A stretch of 64,000 nt of DNA from Rhodopseudomonas palustris (GTDB taxonomy: Bacteria > Pseudomonadota > Alphaproteobacteria > Rhizobiales > Xanthobacteraceae): contig NZ_CP041387.1 in assembly GCF_007005445.1 (NCBI RefSeq), forward strand, positions 248,001 through 312,000, written 5' to 3'. Under the pieces are notes generated by a model. The model was given only the letters and a program-made list of their open reading frames with translations, was not told where the DNA came from and ran no database searches. Position 1 is the first letter of the stretch. Every line of letters starts with the position of its first letter. The position numbers were made by a program, and so were the translations under genes. Shown one piece after another: positions 41,185 through 50,789 of this stretch.

Positions 41185-41577
41185 ATGTTGATCGCAGTCG
41201 CCAGCCAGAACTTCCGCACCGTGACCGGCCACGCCGGCAAAAGCCGCCGTTTTCTGGTGTTCGATGCGGCGCCGTGCCGCCCGCCGCAGGAGGTCGACCG
41301 GCTCGACCTGCCGAAGGAGATGTCGATCCATGAATTCAAGGAAGACGGCGCGCATCCGCTCGACAAGGTCAGCGTGGTGATCGCCGGCAGCGCCGGCCCC
41401 GGGTTCCTCAGCCGGATGGCGGCGCGCGGCGTCGTCGCCATCACCACCTCGGAGACCGATCCGGTCACCGCGATCCAGAACTACCTCGCCGGATCGCTGG
41501 CGCCGGCCGCGCCGCACGATCACGACGACGAGGAAGAAGAAGGCGGCTGCAACTGCAATTGCGGCCGGGCTGCCTGA
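41185..41577 (+). CDS. Dinitrogenase FeMo-cofactor-type protein (NifX/NafY domain)
   Basis: The 130-residue product has the NifX/NafY/MTH1175 fold (PF02579): MLIAVASQNFRTVTGHAGKS at the start and VVIAGSAGPGFLSRMAARGV in the middle. After the domain comes an acidic His/Asp/Glu stretch (PHDHDDEEEE) and a CNCNCG tail, a likely metal-binding appendage. It lies 174 bases after the Rieske gene. Domain members bind FeMo-co or other metal clusters; without nif genes here its cofactor is unknown. A hairpin overlaps its stop codon. Confidence 0.85.
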   Translation: MLIAVASQNFRTVTGHAGKSRRFLVFDAAPCRPPQEVDRLDLPKEMSIHEFKEDGAHPLDKVSVVIAGSAGPGFLSRMAARGVVAITTSETDPVTAIQNYLAGSLAPAAPHDHDDEEEEGGCNCNCGRAA

Positions 41578-41590
41578 GACAGACTCAGGC
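41572..41590 (+). terminator. Hairpin overlapping stop codon
   Basis: GCCTGAG and CTCAGGC arms enclose ACAGA. The left arm includes the TGA of the FeMo-co-type gene. The stem is short and no T-run follows, so this is a weak terminator candidate. Confidence 0.4.
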
Positions 41591-41605
41591 GGTCGCCTCT
41601 CGATT

Positions 41606-41724
41606 GGTCATCGCGAGGAGCAGCCGGATCGGCGCTTCGCGCCGTCCGGGCACAGGCTCCGCGTCCAGGCAATCCAGGCCCCGTGTTCGGCGCTGCTGGA
41701 TTGCTGCACTTCGCTCGCAGTGAC
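41606..41724. repeat. Intergenic palindromic repeat, family C copy 2 (diverged)
   Basis: The element opens with GTCATCGCGAGGAGCAGCC and closes with TTCGCTCGCAGTGACG, and both halves carry GGCAATCCAGG- or CTGGATTGC-type arms. It is a longer, diverged version of the element at 24454-24533. Confidence 0.55.
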
Positions 41725-41746
41725 GGAGCGATTTTCTTGATGATGG

Positions 41747-41770
41747 ATTGCCGGGACTGCGCCCGGCAAT
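41747..41770. repeat. Short inverted repeat next to family C element
   Basis: ATTGCCGGG and CCCGGCAAT pair perfectly around six bases. It lies between the convergent FeMo-co-type and DUF2892 genes and may end either transcript. It resembles the ends of the element at 52032. Confidence 0.5.
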
Positions 41771-41793
41771 GACGCGCTTGATGCGCCGCGCGC

Positions 41794-41997
41794 TTACGAA
41801 AACGCGTTGCCGGCCGGTCGGCCGAGCTTCTTGAACACGATCGCCGCCGGGCAGAATCCGGTGAACGACGCCTGGATCATGTTGACGCCGGCGAACGCCG
41901 TCAGCAGCAGCCAATACGGGCTGACCAGCCAGCCGAGAGTCAGGCTGACGAGCACGACTGTGCCGGCGAACGCGAGTACGGTCTGATCGAGATTCAT
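41794..41997 (-). CDS. DUF2892 membrane protein (YgaP transmembrane-domain type)
   Basis: The 67-residue product has two membrane helices and the family ending FTGFCPAAIVFKKLG. GGGGC precedes the ATG of MNLDQTVLA. DUF2892 modules are found fused to or next to rhodaneses and are frequent in operons of BigR/SqrR-type repressors that detoxify sulfide. It diverges from the ArsR gene here across two palindromes, so it is a probable target of that regulator. Confidence 0.85.
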   Translation of the reverse strand: MNLDQTVLAFAGTVVLVSLTLGWLVSPYWLLLTAFAGVNMIQASFTGFCPAAIVFKKLGRPAGNAFS

Positions 41998-42062
41998 GAA
42001 CTGCCCCTTTCTCCATTGCCCGGACCGCCGTACGGCCCGTTTCGGAATTCGTATTGACGATA

Positions 42063-42084
42063 TATTCGAATAATCGTATATACG
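42063..42084. promoter_or_regulatory. Paired palindromes, likely ArsR operator
   Basis: TATTCGAATA and, two bases on, CGTATATACG are both perfect 10-base palindromes. They lie between divergent DUF2892 and ArsR-type genes and end five bases before the ArsR ATG. AT-rich palindromes of this type are bound by BigR/SqrR repressors. Confidence 0.65.
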
Positions 42085-42089
42085 CAACT

Positions 42090-42431
42090 ATGAAAATAAA
42101 GGTCGATCCCATGATGGCCGCCGCCGACGAGGCGAGCGAGCTTCTCAAGGCGCTGTCGAACCGGCACCGGCTGCTGATCATCTGCCAGTTGATCGGTGGC
42201 GAGCGCTCGGTCGGCGAGCTCGCCGAGGTGATCGGCCTGCGCGATTCGACGGTGTCGCAGCATCTCGCGCTGCTACGCAAAGACGGGCTGGTGTCGGCGC
42301 GGCGCGACGCCCAGTCGATCTTCTATTCGATCGCCAGCGAACCGGCGCGTGAACTCCTGACGACGCTGTATCGGGTGTACTGTCCCGGTCAGCCGCTGGA
42401 GAAGACGGGTCGCAAACCTGCAAGGGCATGA
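42090..42431 (+). CDS. ArsR-family regulator, SqrR/BigR-like
   Basis: The 113-residue repressor has the winged HTH (SVGELAEVIGLRDSTVSQHL) and the two cysteines of the SqrR/BigR pair: LIICQLIGGE and the late RVYCPGQ. These match the cysteines that form a tetrasulfide link on exposure to persulfide. The ATG used directly follows the palindromes; a second in-frame ATG is 21 bases on. Its stop is followed after one base by the RND adaptor, so the pump is likely in its regulon. It is a paralogue of the regulator at 25654. Confidence 0.87.
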   Translation: MKIKVDPMMAAADEASELLKALSNRHRLLIICQLIGGERSVGELAEVIGLRDSTVSQHLALLRKDGLVSARRDAQSIFYSIASEPARELLTTLYRVYCPGQPLEKTGRKPARA

Positions 42432-42432
42432 C

Positions 42433-43431
42433 ATGCGAATGGGCGGATGGACGACGGGCTGTGTGATCGCCGCGATGCTGTGGGGCGTCGGGGTGGCGAA
42501 TGCGGCCGACACACTGACGGTGGCGGGGACCACGATCTCCGACGAGAAGGCGGTGTTCGCGACCGTCGAGAGCATCAGCGTGGTGCCGGCGCGGAGCCGG
42601 ATCGGCGGCACCGTGGTGGCGCTGAAGGTCCGTGAGGGCGACAGCGTCAAGGCCGGCCAGGAAATCGCGACGATCGGCGACGACAAGCTGACGCTGCAGA
42701 TGAATTCGCTCGACGCCCAGATCCAGGCGCTGCAGGCCCAGGCGAGCCAGGCGCAGATCGACTACGACCGCACCAGCGGTCTGGTCGAGCGCGGCACGCT
42801 GCCGCGCACCAAGCTCGACGAAGCCCGCACCGCGCTCAACGTCGCCGAGAACAATCTGCGCGCCAAGACCGCGGAGCGGTCGGTGGTGCAGCAGCAGTTC
42901 AAGGAAGGCCAGGTGCTGGCCCCCGACGACGGCCGCGTCCTCAAGAAGATGATCACCGTCGGCTCGGTGGTGCTGCAGGGCGATCCGATCGTCACCGTGG
43001 CGCAGCAGCACTACAAGTTGCGGCTGCGGGTGCCGGAGCGGCACGCCCGTTTCCTCAAGGCCGGCGACAAGATCCGCGTCGACGGCAGCGAGTTCGGTGA
43101 TCACGTCGCCAAGTTCGGGACGGTCGAGCTGGTGTATCCGCAGATCGAGGACGGGCGTGTGGTGGCGGACGCCAGCGTCGAGGGGCTGCCGCAATATTTC
43201 GTCGGCGATCGGCTGCGGGTGTGGATCTCCGGGGGCGAGCGCGACGCGTTCGTGATCCCGGCCAGGTTCGTCTCCACCGAGTTCGGCATCGATTACGTCC
43301 ATGTCGGCGAGCCCGGCAAGACTGTGGCGGTGCCGGTGCAGCGCGGCCGCGAACACCCGACCCAAGCAATGCCCGACGGGCTCGAGATTCTCTCGGGTCT
43401 GCGCAATGGCGACAGACTGGTGCAGCCGTGA
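42433..43431 (+). CDS. RND efflux periplasmic adaptor (membrane-fusion protein)
   Basis: The 332-residue product starts with a signal peptide (CVIAAMLWGVGVANAAD). It has the biotinyl-lipoyl-like segments (RIGGTVVALKVREGDSVKAGQ and GRVLKKMITVGSVVLQGD) around a coiled-coil hairpin rich in Q, A and E, then a beta-barrel region. It lacks the lipobox of AcrA. Its stop overlaps the pump gene. It connects the inner-membrane pump to an outer-membrane factor that is not encoded nearby. Confidence 0.9.
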   Translation: MRMGGWTTGCVIAAMLWGVGVANAADTLTVAGTTISDEKAVFATVESISVVPARSRIGGTVVALKVREGDSVKAGQEIATIGDDKLTLQMNSLDAQIQALQAQASQAQIDYDRTSGLVERGTLPRTKLDEARTALNVAENNLRAKTAERSVVQQQFKEGQVLAPDDGRVLKKMITVGSVVLQGDPIVTVAQQHYKLRLRVPERHARFLKAGDKIRVDGSEFGDHVAKFGTVELVYPQIEDGRVVADASVEGLPQYFVGDRLRVWISGGERDAFVIPARFVSTEFGIDYVHVGEPGKTVAVPVQRGREHPTQAMPDGLEILSGLRNGDRLVQP

Positions 43432-46400
43432 ATCTGGGAATTTCGGGCCATCTGACCAAGGCCACCATCCGGTCGCCGCTGACTCCGCTGTTCCTGCTGG
43501 CGTCGCTGATCGCCGGGCTGATCGCGCTCGCCGCGATCCCGCGCGAGGAGGAGCCGCAGATCAGCGTGCCGATGGTCGACATCCGCATCAACGCCGACGG
43601 CCTGCGCGCGCCGGATGCCGTCGAGCTGGTGACCAAGCCGCTGGAAGCGATCGTCAAGGGCATCGACGGCGTCGAGCACGTCTACAGCCAGACCGAAGAC
43701 GACCGCGTGATGGTCACCACGCGGTTCCTGGTCGGTACCAAGGCCGAAGACGCGATCCTGCGTGTGCACGAGAAGATCCGCGCCAATATCGGCAGCATTC
43801 CGGTCGGCATTCCCGAGCCGCTGATCGTCGGCCGCGGCATCAACGACGTCGCCGTCACTGTGCTGACGCTGTCGCCGAAGCCGGAAGCCGCGGCACGCTG
43901 GACCGACAAGGATCTGTACGAAGTCGCCGACAAGCTGCGCTCCGAGCTGATGAAGGTCGACAGCATCGGCCTGACCTACATCTCCGGCGGCGGCGCGCAG
44001 CAGATCCGGGTCGAGCCCGATCCGGAAAAGCTGTCGCTGTACGGCGTCACGCTGCAGCAACTCGTCGCCAAGGTGAAGGACGCCAACCGCTCGTTCCTCG
44101 CCGGCAATGTGCGTGATGCCGGCACGATGCGCAGCGTCTCCGCAGGCCAGACCCTGATGGGGATTCCCGACATCGGGCTGTTGCTGATCTCGACCCGCGA
44201 CAATCGTCCGGTCTACGTCAAGGACGTCGCCTCGGTGATCATCGGGCCGAACATGGCCGAGCACCGGGTGTGGAACGACGCCCGCGACGCGAGCGGCAAA
44301 TGGGACCGCGTGCCGGCGGTGACGCTGGCGCTCGCCAAGCGCGCCGGCGCCAACGCCGTGGTAGTGTCGCACGACATCAAGGCGCGGCTGGCGACGCTGC
44401 AAGGCTCGCTGATCCCCAAGGACGTCGCCGTCACCATCACCCGCGACTACGGCGAGACCGCCAACGAGAAGGCCAACGAGCTGCTGTTCCATCTCGGCCT
44501 CGCCACGATCTCGATCGTGGTGCTGATCGCGATCGCGATCGGCTGGCGCGAGGCGATCGTCACCGCTGTGGTGATCCCGACGACGATTCTGCTGACGCTG
44601 TTTGCCGCCAACCTGATGGGCTACACCATCAACCGCGTCAGCCTGTTCGCACTGATCTTCTCGATCGGCATCCTGGTCGACGATGCCATCGTGGTGGTCG
44701 AGAACATCGCCCGGCACTGGGGGATGAAGGACGGACGGCCGCGGCTGCAGGCCACCATCGAGGCGGTGGCCGAGGTCGGCAATCCGACCGTGATCGCGAC
44801 CCTGACCGTGGTCGCCGCGCTGCTGCCGATGCTGTTCGTGTCGGGGCTGATGGGGCCGTATATGGCGCCGATCCCCGCCAACGCCTCGGCCGCGATGCTG
44901 TTCTCGTTCTTCGTCGCCATGATGGTGGCGCCGTGGCTGATGCTGAAGCTGGCGCCGAAGCAGGGCGCCGCGGTGGCTTCGCACGGCGACCACGACGAAG
45001 GCCGGCTCGGCCGGCTGTATCGCCGGCTCGCCACGCCGATCGTCGCCAGCAAGCGCGCGTCGTGGATCTTCCTGCTCGGGGTGGGTATCGCGACGCTGCT
45101 GTCGATGACGCTGTTCTACACCAAGTCGGTCACGGTCAAGCTGCTGCCGTTCGACAACAAGAGCGAGATCGCGGTGATCCTCGATCTGCCCGAGGGCGCG
45201 ACGCTGGAGGATACCGAGCGCACGCTGTTCGCCGCCGCCGACATCGCTCGCGGCCTGCCCGAGATCACCTCGGTGCAGACCTTCGCCGGCACGCCGGCAC
45301 CGTTCAATTTCAACGGCCTGGTGCGGCATTATTACTTGCGCGAACGGCCCGAACTCGGCGAGTTGCAGGTGAACCTGAAAGAGCGCGGCGAGCGCAGCCG
45401 CGCCAGCCACGCCATTGCGCTCGACCTGCGCGAACGGCTGACCGCGTTGAAGCTGCCGGAAGGCGCCAGCCTCAAGGTGGTCGAGGTGCCGCCCGGTCCG
45501 CCGGTGCTGTCGACGCTGCTGGCGGAGATCTACGGCCCCGACGCCGCCACCCGCCGCGCGGTGACCGCCGAGGTCGAGAAGATCTTCAAGCAGGTGCCTT
45601 TCATCGTCGACGTCGACAATTCGATCGGCGAGCCGCGGCCCCGGCTGCGGCTGTCGATCGATCAGGACCGGCTGGAGTTCTTCGGCGTCGAGCAGAAGGA
45701 CGTCTACGACACCATCCAGGCGCTGTTCGGCGGCACCTCGATCGGCTACTCGCATCGCGGCGAGGGCCGCAATCCGATCGCCATCACGGTCGGGCTGCCG
45801 AAGCGCGACCTCGAATGGAACGAGGCGCTGGCCTCGACGCCTGTCCCGGCGAATTCGCTGCCCGGCGCCAAGACGGTGGTCGAACTCGGCCAACTGGTGA
45901 ACGCCAGCAAGGAAGTCGGCTCGCCGATGATCTTCCGTCGCGACGGCCGGTTCGCCGACATGGTGATGGCCGAGCTCGCCGGCAAGTTCGAGGCGCCGCT
46001 GTACGGCATGCTCGACGTCGCCAAGCTGATCGACTCCCACGACTGGGGCAAGCTGCCGAAGCCGGCGATCAGCCTGCACGGCCAGCCGTCGGACGAATCC
46101 AGACCGACGCTGTTGTGGGACGGCGAGTGGGAGATCACCTGGGTGACGTTCCGCGACATGGGCGCGGCGTTCGGCGCTGCGATCCTCGGCATCTACGTGC
46201 TAGTGGTGGCGCAGTTCAAGAGCTTCAAGCTGCCGCTGGTGATCCTGACGCCGATCCCGCTGACGCTGATCGGAATCCTGATCGGTCACTGGCTGTTCGG
46301 CGCGCCGTTCACCGCCACATCGATGATCGGCTTTATCGCGCTCGCCGGCATCATCGTGCGAAACTCGATCCTGCTGGTCGATTTCATCCGCCATTCCGGC

Positions 46401-46652
46401 GGCGCCGGCAAGACGTTGCGCGAGGTCGTGCTCGAAGCCGGCGCGGTGCGGTTCAAGCCGATCCTGCTGACCGCGCTGGCGGCGATGATCGGTGCGGCGA
46501 CGATCCTGCTCGACCCGATCTTCCAGGGGCTGGCGATCTCGCTGCTGTTCGGCCTCGCGTCGTCGACGCTGCTGACGGTGCTGGTGATTCCGGCGATCTA
46601 CATCGTTCTGCGTGACAAATCGCCGAGCCCGCCACCGGCCACGGCAAAGTGA
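43428..46652 (+). CDS. RND-family efflux permease (AcrB/AcrF-like)
   Basis: The 1074-residue pump starts at a GTG that overlaps the adaptor stop. It shows the RND plan of twelve membrane helices and two large periplasmic loops. Helix 4 includes GILVDDAIVVVENIARHWG, whose two adjacent aspartates form the proton relay, and helix 10 contains GIIVRNSILLVDFIRH. It is somewhat longer in the loops than heavy-metal CusA proteins and lacks their methionine triad. Placement behind an SqrR/BigR-like repressor suggests export of a toxic thiol or organic compound; the substrate is unknown. Confidence 0.92.
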   Translation: MNLGISGHLTKATIRSPLTPLFLLASLIAGLIALAAIPREEEPQISVPMVDIRINADGLRAPDAVELVTKPLEAIVKGIDGVEHVYSQTEDDRVMVTTRFLVGTKAEDAILRVHEKIRANIGSIPVGIPEPLIVGRGINDVAVTVLTLSPKPEAAARWTDKDLYEVADKLRSELMKVDSIGLTYISGGGAQQIRVEPDPEKLSLYGVTLQQLVAKVKDANRSFLAGNVRDAGTMRSVSAGQTLMGIPDIGLLLISTRDNRPVYVKDVASVIIGPNMAEHRVWNDARDASGKWDRVPAVTLALAKRAGANAVVVSHDIKARLATLQGSLIPKDVAVTITRDYGETANEKANELLFHLGLATISIVVLIAIAIGWREAIVTAVVIPTTILLTLFAANLMGYTINRVSLFALIFSIGILVDDAIVVVENIARHWGMKDGRPRLQATIEAVAEVGNPTVIATLTVVAALLPMLFVSGLMGPYMAPIPANASAAMLFSFFVAMMVAPWLMLKLAPKQGAAVASHGDHDEGRLGRLYRRLATPIVASKRASWIFLLGVGIATLLSMTLFYTKSVTVKLLPFDNKSEIAVILDLPEGATLEDTERTLFAAADIARGLPEITSVQTFAGTPAPFNFNGLVRHYYLRERPELGELQVNLKERGERSRASHAIALDLRERLTALKLPEGASLKVVEVPPGPPVLSTLLAEIYGPDAATRRAVTAEVEKIFKQVPFIVDVDNSIGEPRPRLRLSIDQDRLEFFGVEQKDVYDTIQALFGGTSIGYSHRGEGRNPIAITVGLPKRDLEWNEALASTPVPANSLPGAKTVVELGQLVNASKEVGSPMIFRRDGRFADMVMAELAGKFEAPLYGMLDVAKLIDSHDWGKLPKPAISLHGQPSDESRPTLLWDGEWEITWVTFRDMGAAFGAAILGIYVLVVAQFKSFKLPLVILTPIPLTLIGILIGHWLFGAPFTATSMIGFIALAGIIVRNSILLVDFIRHSGGAGKTLREVVLEAGAVRFKPILLTALAAMIGAATILLDPIFQGLAISLLFGLASSTLLTVLVIPAIYIVLRDKSPSPPPATAK

Positions 46653-46726
46653 TGGCGCCGCGGTCCGATCCGAGGCACAAGTGAGCCGACCCTTGGATCC
46701 GGGGTCGGACCTGAGGATTGGAACCG

Positions 46727-47380
46727 ATGATGATCACGCGACGGTCGGCCCTGACGGCGACGCTGGCGCTCGCCCCCGGCCTGGCTGCGGCCGCAGCCTG
46801 GGGCGCGCCGGCCGTTCCCGACTCCGAGGACGTGCTGTCGACCAACGCGGTGCTGTACGATGCGGAAATTCCCGTCGCCGGCAATCCCAACGGCGACATC
46901 ACCATCGTCGAATGGTCGGATTATCGCTGCTCGTACTGCAAGAAAGTGGCTCCGGACCTGATGCAGGTCGTCAATGACGACGGCCGGATCAGGCTGGTGC
47001 TGAAGGACTGGCCGATCTTCGGCGGCGTCTCGGTGGATGCCGCGAAGATGGTGCTCGCCGCCAAGTACCAGGGCAAGTTTCTGGAGGCGCACCAGGCACT
47101 GATCGGCGCGCCATCCAAGCTCACCGACGCGACGCTGAAGGCATCGCTCGAGGGCGGCGGCGTTGATGTCGGTCGCGCGACCCGGGATCTCGACGCCAAC
47201 CGCGCCGCGATCGAGGCGATCCTGAAGCGCAACGACGCCCAGGCCAAGGCGTTCGGATTCCAGGGAACTCCGTCGTTCATCATCGGTCGCTTCCGGGTTC
47301 CCGGCGTGCTGGACGTCGCGCTGTTCAAGCAGGCGATCAAGGACGCCCGCGAGGCGGCGAAGAAGACCGACAAGAAGTAA
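46727..47380 (+). CDS. DsbA-family thioredoxin-fold protein
   Basis: The 217-residue exported oxidoreductase has a Tat-like signal (ITRRSALTATLALAPGLAA), the active site C68-S-Y-C71 and the cis-proline loop GTPSF. CSYC is the motif of DsbA-type proteins of the 27kDa class that lack a full helical insert. The ATG of MMITRR is used; a TTG three codons upstream is possible. It follows the RND pump after about 75 bases on the same strand. Function could be thiol oxidation of periplasmic proteins or a response to thiol stress. Confidence 0.88.
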   Translation: MMITRRSALTATLALAPGLAAAAAWGAPAVPDSEDVLSTNAVLYDAEIPVAGNPNGDITIVEWSDYRCSYCKKVAPDLMQVVNDDGRIRLVLKDWPIFGGVSVDAAKMVLAAKYQGKFLEAHQALIGAPSKLTDATLKASLEGGGVDVGRATRDLDANRAAIEAILKRNDAQAKAFGFQGTPSFIIGRFRVPGVLDVALFKQAIKDAREAAKKTDKK

Positions 47381-47405
47381 CAGCTTCGCACACTGACCTG
47401 TCCTC

Positions 47406-47425
47406 GTCATTGCGAGCGCAATGAC
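47406..47425. repeat. Family C mini-element (interior lost)
   Basis: GTCATTGCG-AG-CGCAATGAC is the family C end pair brought together, as if the interior of the element at 24454-24533 had been deleted. It lies just after the DsbA-like gene. Confidence 0.65.
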
Positions 47426-47467
47426 GGAGGGAGGGAGGGCGCCCGCCAATCTCCCCCTCTGCTTGAC

Positions 47468-47482
47468 GTGAATCATCTTCAC
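47468..47482. promoter_or_regulatory. Inverted repeat upstream of exported-protein gene
   Basis: GTGAATCATCTTCAC has perfect five-base arms and lies 45 bases before the next ATG. It overlaps TTGACGTGAATCAT, which matches an FNR box at all but two positions. Either could be an operator for the redox unit. Confidence 0.4.
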
Positions 47483-47526
47483 AACCGTCGCGGTCGCGCT
47501 AAGCTGCGGCATCGCAGCGCAGCGGG

Positions 47527-47847
47527 ATGACGATCATGCTCTGCATCCGCTCGGCGGCCCATGCCGCCGTGATGATCAGTCTGTCCGGATTAGTGCTGAG
47601 CGCAGCCCCAGCGGGTGCCGCGCCGTGGCGTGCCGACGAAGGCAACACCCGTGGCTGGATGCTGATGTCGCCGCAGGAGCGGATCGCGCATCAGGCCCGG
47701 GTCCGCGGGTTTACCGACTACGCCGCCTGCGAGGCTTATCGTGCCGGCCACCACGCTCTGATGGTGCAACGGGCGCGCGAGCGTGGTCTCGACTTACCAG
47801 GAGGCGGTCGCGACTTCTGTGATCATCTCAAATCTCGGGCGGATTGA
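47527..47847 (+). CDS. Small exported protein ahead of flavocytochrome reductase
   Basis: The 106-residue product has a signal peptide (about 32 residues ending GAAPAGAA) and a short mature region with RGWMLMSPQERIAHQARVRGF, two cysteines and several histidines. It recalls small exported proteins that precede ferric-reductase-like genes, but I recognise no named family. It ends five bases before the reductase start, so it belongs to the same operon. Possible roles are heme or metal binding in the periplasm. Confidence 0.7.
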   Translation: MTIMLCIRSAAHAAVMISLSGLVLSAAPAGAAPWRADEGNTRGWMLMSPQERIAHQARVRGFTDYAACEAYRAGHHALMVQRARERGLDLPGGGRDFCDHLKSRAD

Positions 47848-47851
47848 GCCC

Positions 47852-49117
47852 GTGTCGACCGCCGGTTCAGCATCGCGGCGCTGGTCGATTCCGCTGCTGA
47901 CCTTGGCGGTGCCTGTTGGGTTCGCGGTCTGGGCCTTTCCCGAAGGCCTCGCGCCGCTCCGCGTCGCCGGAATCGTCACCGGCTGGCTCGGCTGTGGATT
48001 GCTGCTGGTCAGCCTGCTGCTGATGCTGCGCGAGCCGCGGCTCGCCGCCTGGCTCGGCGGGCTGGAGCGGATGTATCGCTGGCACCACGTGACCGGCGTC
48101 GCCGCCTACGTGCTGCTGTTGCTGCATCCGCTGGCGCTTGCCGCCAACAACTGGTCGTCGTCGCCGAAGGTCGCCTGGCAGACGCTGTCGCCGTCGACCG
48201 AGAGCTGGCAGGTGTGGTCCGGCTGGCTCGGGCTGCTTCTGTTGATGGTGGGGCTCGCCACCACCTTCGTCCGGCATATCCGCTACGGCACCTGGCGCTG
48301 GCTGCATGCGTTGCTCGGCCTCGGCGTGCTGATCGGGTTGGTGCATCTGATCCTGCTCGGCATTGACGAACCGGTTGTGCCGATCCTCGCGGTCGCCGGG
48401 GCGATCCTTGGTTGGCGCCTGATCCGCGGCGATCTCGGGCTCGGGGCACGGCCGTATCTTGTGACATCGGCGCGCCCCCTTGCCGAACGCTCGGTCGAGA
48501 TTGCGCTGCGGCCGCTCGGCGAACCGGCGATCGTGTTTCCGGGGCAGTTCGTGCTGGTCGAGTTCGGAGACGGCCGTCGCTACCGCGGCTGCGGTGAGTT
48601 TCATCCGTTCACTGTCAGCGCGATTCGCGCCGGGAATGAACTGCATCTTGCCATCAAGGCGCTCGGTGATTGTACCAGCAAGATGCTGGCGATCGAAGCC
48701 GGGGTGGCGGCACGGGTGATCGGTGGCTTCGGCGGCCTGATCGAACCGCGCGATGCGGGACCGCAGCTCTGGATCGCGGGCGGTATCGGCGTCACCCCGT
48801 TCATGGCGGTGTTGAATGCAGGTCCGCTGTTGCAGCCGACCCGGTTGCTGTATCTGTACCGGACCGAGGCCGACGCCGCGTTCCTGCCGGAATTGCGAGC
48901 GGCCGCAAGCGCGGAGCCGAATCTGACGCTGCACTGCGCCGCCACCGGCGACGATCTGCCCGACCTCGATAAGCTGCTCCCCGACGCCAGCCGATTGTCA
49001 GGAATCGAATGCTATCTGTGCGGACCGCCCGGTCTGGTCGCCGCACTGAAATCGGTGCTCGCCGCGCGCGGCGTCGCCGCCCGGCATGTTCACTACGAGA
49101 ATTTCGAGTTCAGATGA
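47852..49117 (+). CDS. Ferric-reductase-like membrane flavocytochrome
   Basis: The 421-residue product has six membrane spans with conserved histidines (RWHHVTGVAAYVLLLLHPLAL, WRWLHALLGLGV, LVHLILLG) that can hold two b hemes. A FAD-binding barrel (PGQFVLVEF, HPFTVSAI) and an NAD(P)-binding domain (WIAGGIGVTPFMA, CYLCGPPGLVAAL) follow. The start is a GTG five bases behind the previous stop. It resembles NOX/FRE-type reductases that move electrons from NAD(P)H across the membrane. It is followed immediately by a cytochrome b5-domain protein. Confidence 0.88.
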   Translation: MSTAGSASRRWSIPLLTLAVPVGFAVWAFPEGLAPLRVAGIVTGWLGCGLLLVSLLLMLREPRLAAWLGGLERMYRWHHVTGVAAYVLLLLHPLALAANNWSSSPKVAWQTLSPSTESWQVWSGWLGLLLLMVGLATTFVRHIRYGTWRWLHALLGLGVLIGLVHLILLGIDEPVVPILAVAGAILGWRLIRGDLGLGARPYLVTSARPLAERSVEIALRPLGEPAIVFPGQFVLVEFGDGRRYRGCGEFHPFTVSAIRAGNELHLAIKALGDCTSKMLAIEAGVAARVIGGFGGLIEPRDAGPQLWIAGGIGVTPFMAVLNAGPLLQPTRLLYLYRTEADAAFLPELRAAASAEPNLTLHCAATGDDLPDLDKLLPDASRLSGIECYLCGPPGLVAALKSVLAARGVAARHVHYENFEFR

Positions 49118-49476
49118 TGCGCAAGCTGTTCTACGTTTCGACCGCCGTGTTCTGGATTGCGGTCGCCGGGCTCTGGATCGGCAATCTGATGGCGCCGGCC
49201 GATCAAGCGGCGGTCGCGGCCGAGCGCGAGATCGGGGGCGCCGAACTTGCCCGGCACGCCACCCCCGACGATTGCTGGATGGCGATTCGCGGCGGCGTGT
49301 ACGACCTGGCAGCTTATCTGCCGGATCATCCGTCGCGGCCGAGCATCATCGAGCCGTGGTGCGGCAAGGAAGCGACCGAGGCTTACGACACCAAGACCAA
49401 GGGCCGTAAGCACTCGCCCGAAGCAGACGCGCTGCTGCGGAAGTACCGAATCGGACGGTTCATCGGCGGAAGCTGA
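49114..49476 (+). CDS. Membrane-anchored cytochrome b5-domain protein
   Basis: The 120-residue product begins with a signal-anchor helix (LFYVSTAVFWIAVAGLWIG) and carries a cytochrome b5-type domain, with heme ligands expected at H in PDHPSRP and H in GRKHSPEAD. The sequence DDCWMAIRGGVYDLAAYL matches the b5 fold. The start overlaps the reductase stop as ATGA-type coupling. The anchor places the heme domain in the periplasm. The pair would form an electron outlet from NAD(P)H via flavin and b hemes to a periplasmic b5. Confidence 0.87.
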   Translation: MMRKLFYVSTAVFWIAVAGLWIGNLMAPADQAAVAAEREIGGAELARHATPDDCWMAIRGGVYDLAAYLPDHPSRPSIIEPWCGKEATEAYDTKTKGRKHSPEADALLRKYRIGRFIGGS

Positions 49477-49577
49477 AGCGATTTCCAGCGAAGTTGATAG
49501 CGGTTCGCGTCAAGAGCGCGCCTCGAGACAAAACAGAGCTTCGGGTCTGATTCGATCAGAACCTCGGCTCTGATTCG

Positions 49578-50727
<1,150 letters not shown>

Positions 50728-50789
50728 ATGTGACGCCGTCGGAGACGCGGGACTAAACAACCGACTGGCGATACATTGGCGCGGCAAAG

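Noticed and set aside
28468..41577. A nitrogenase region suggested by NifO-like and FeMo-co-type proteins
   Set aside because: No nifHDK, nifENB or related genes are present, and both families also occur outside nitrogen fixation clusters.
43293..46079. Open frame of about 930 codons opposite the RND genes
   Set aside because: Composition is dominated by D, R, Q and H repeats typical of shadow frames; the plus strand has the complete RND pump.
47463..47476. TTGACGTGAATCAT as a confirmed FNR box
   Set aside because: It differs from the consensus at two positions and overlaps a better inverted repeat, so it is mentioned only as an alternative.
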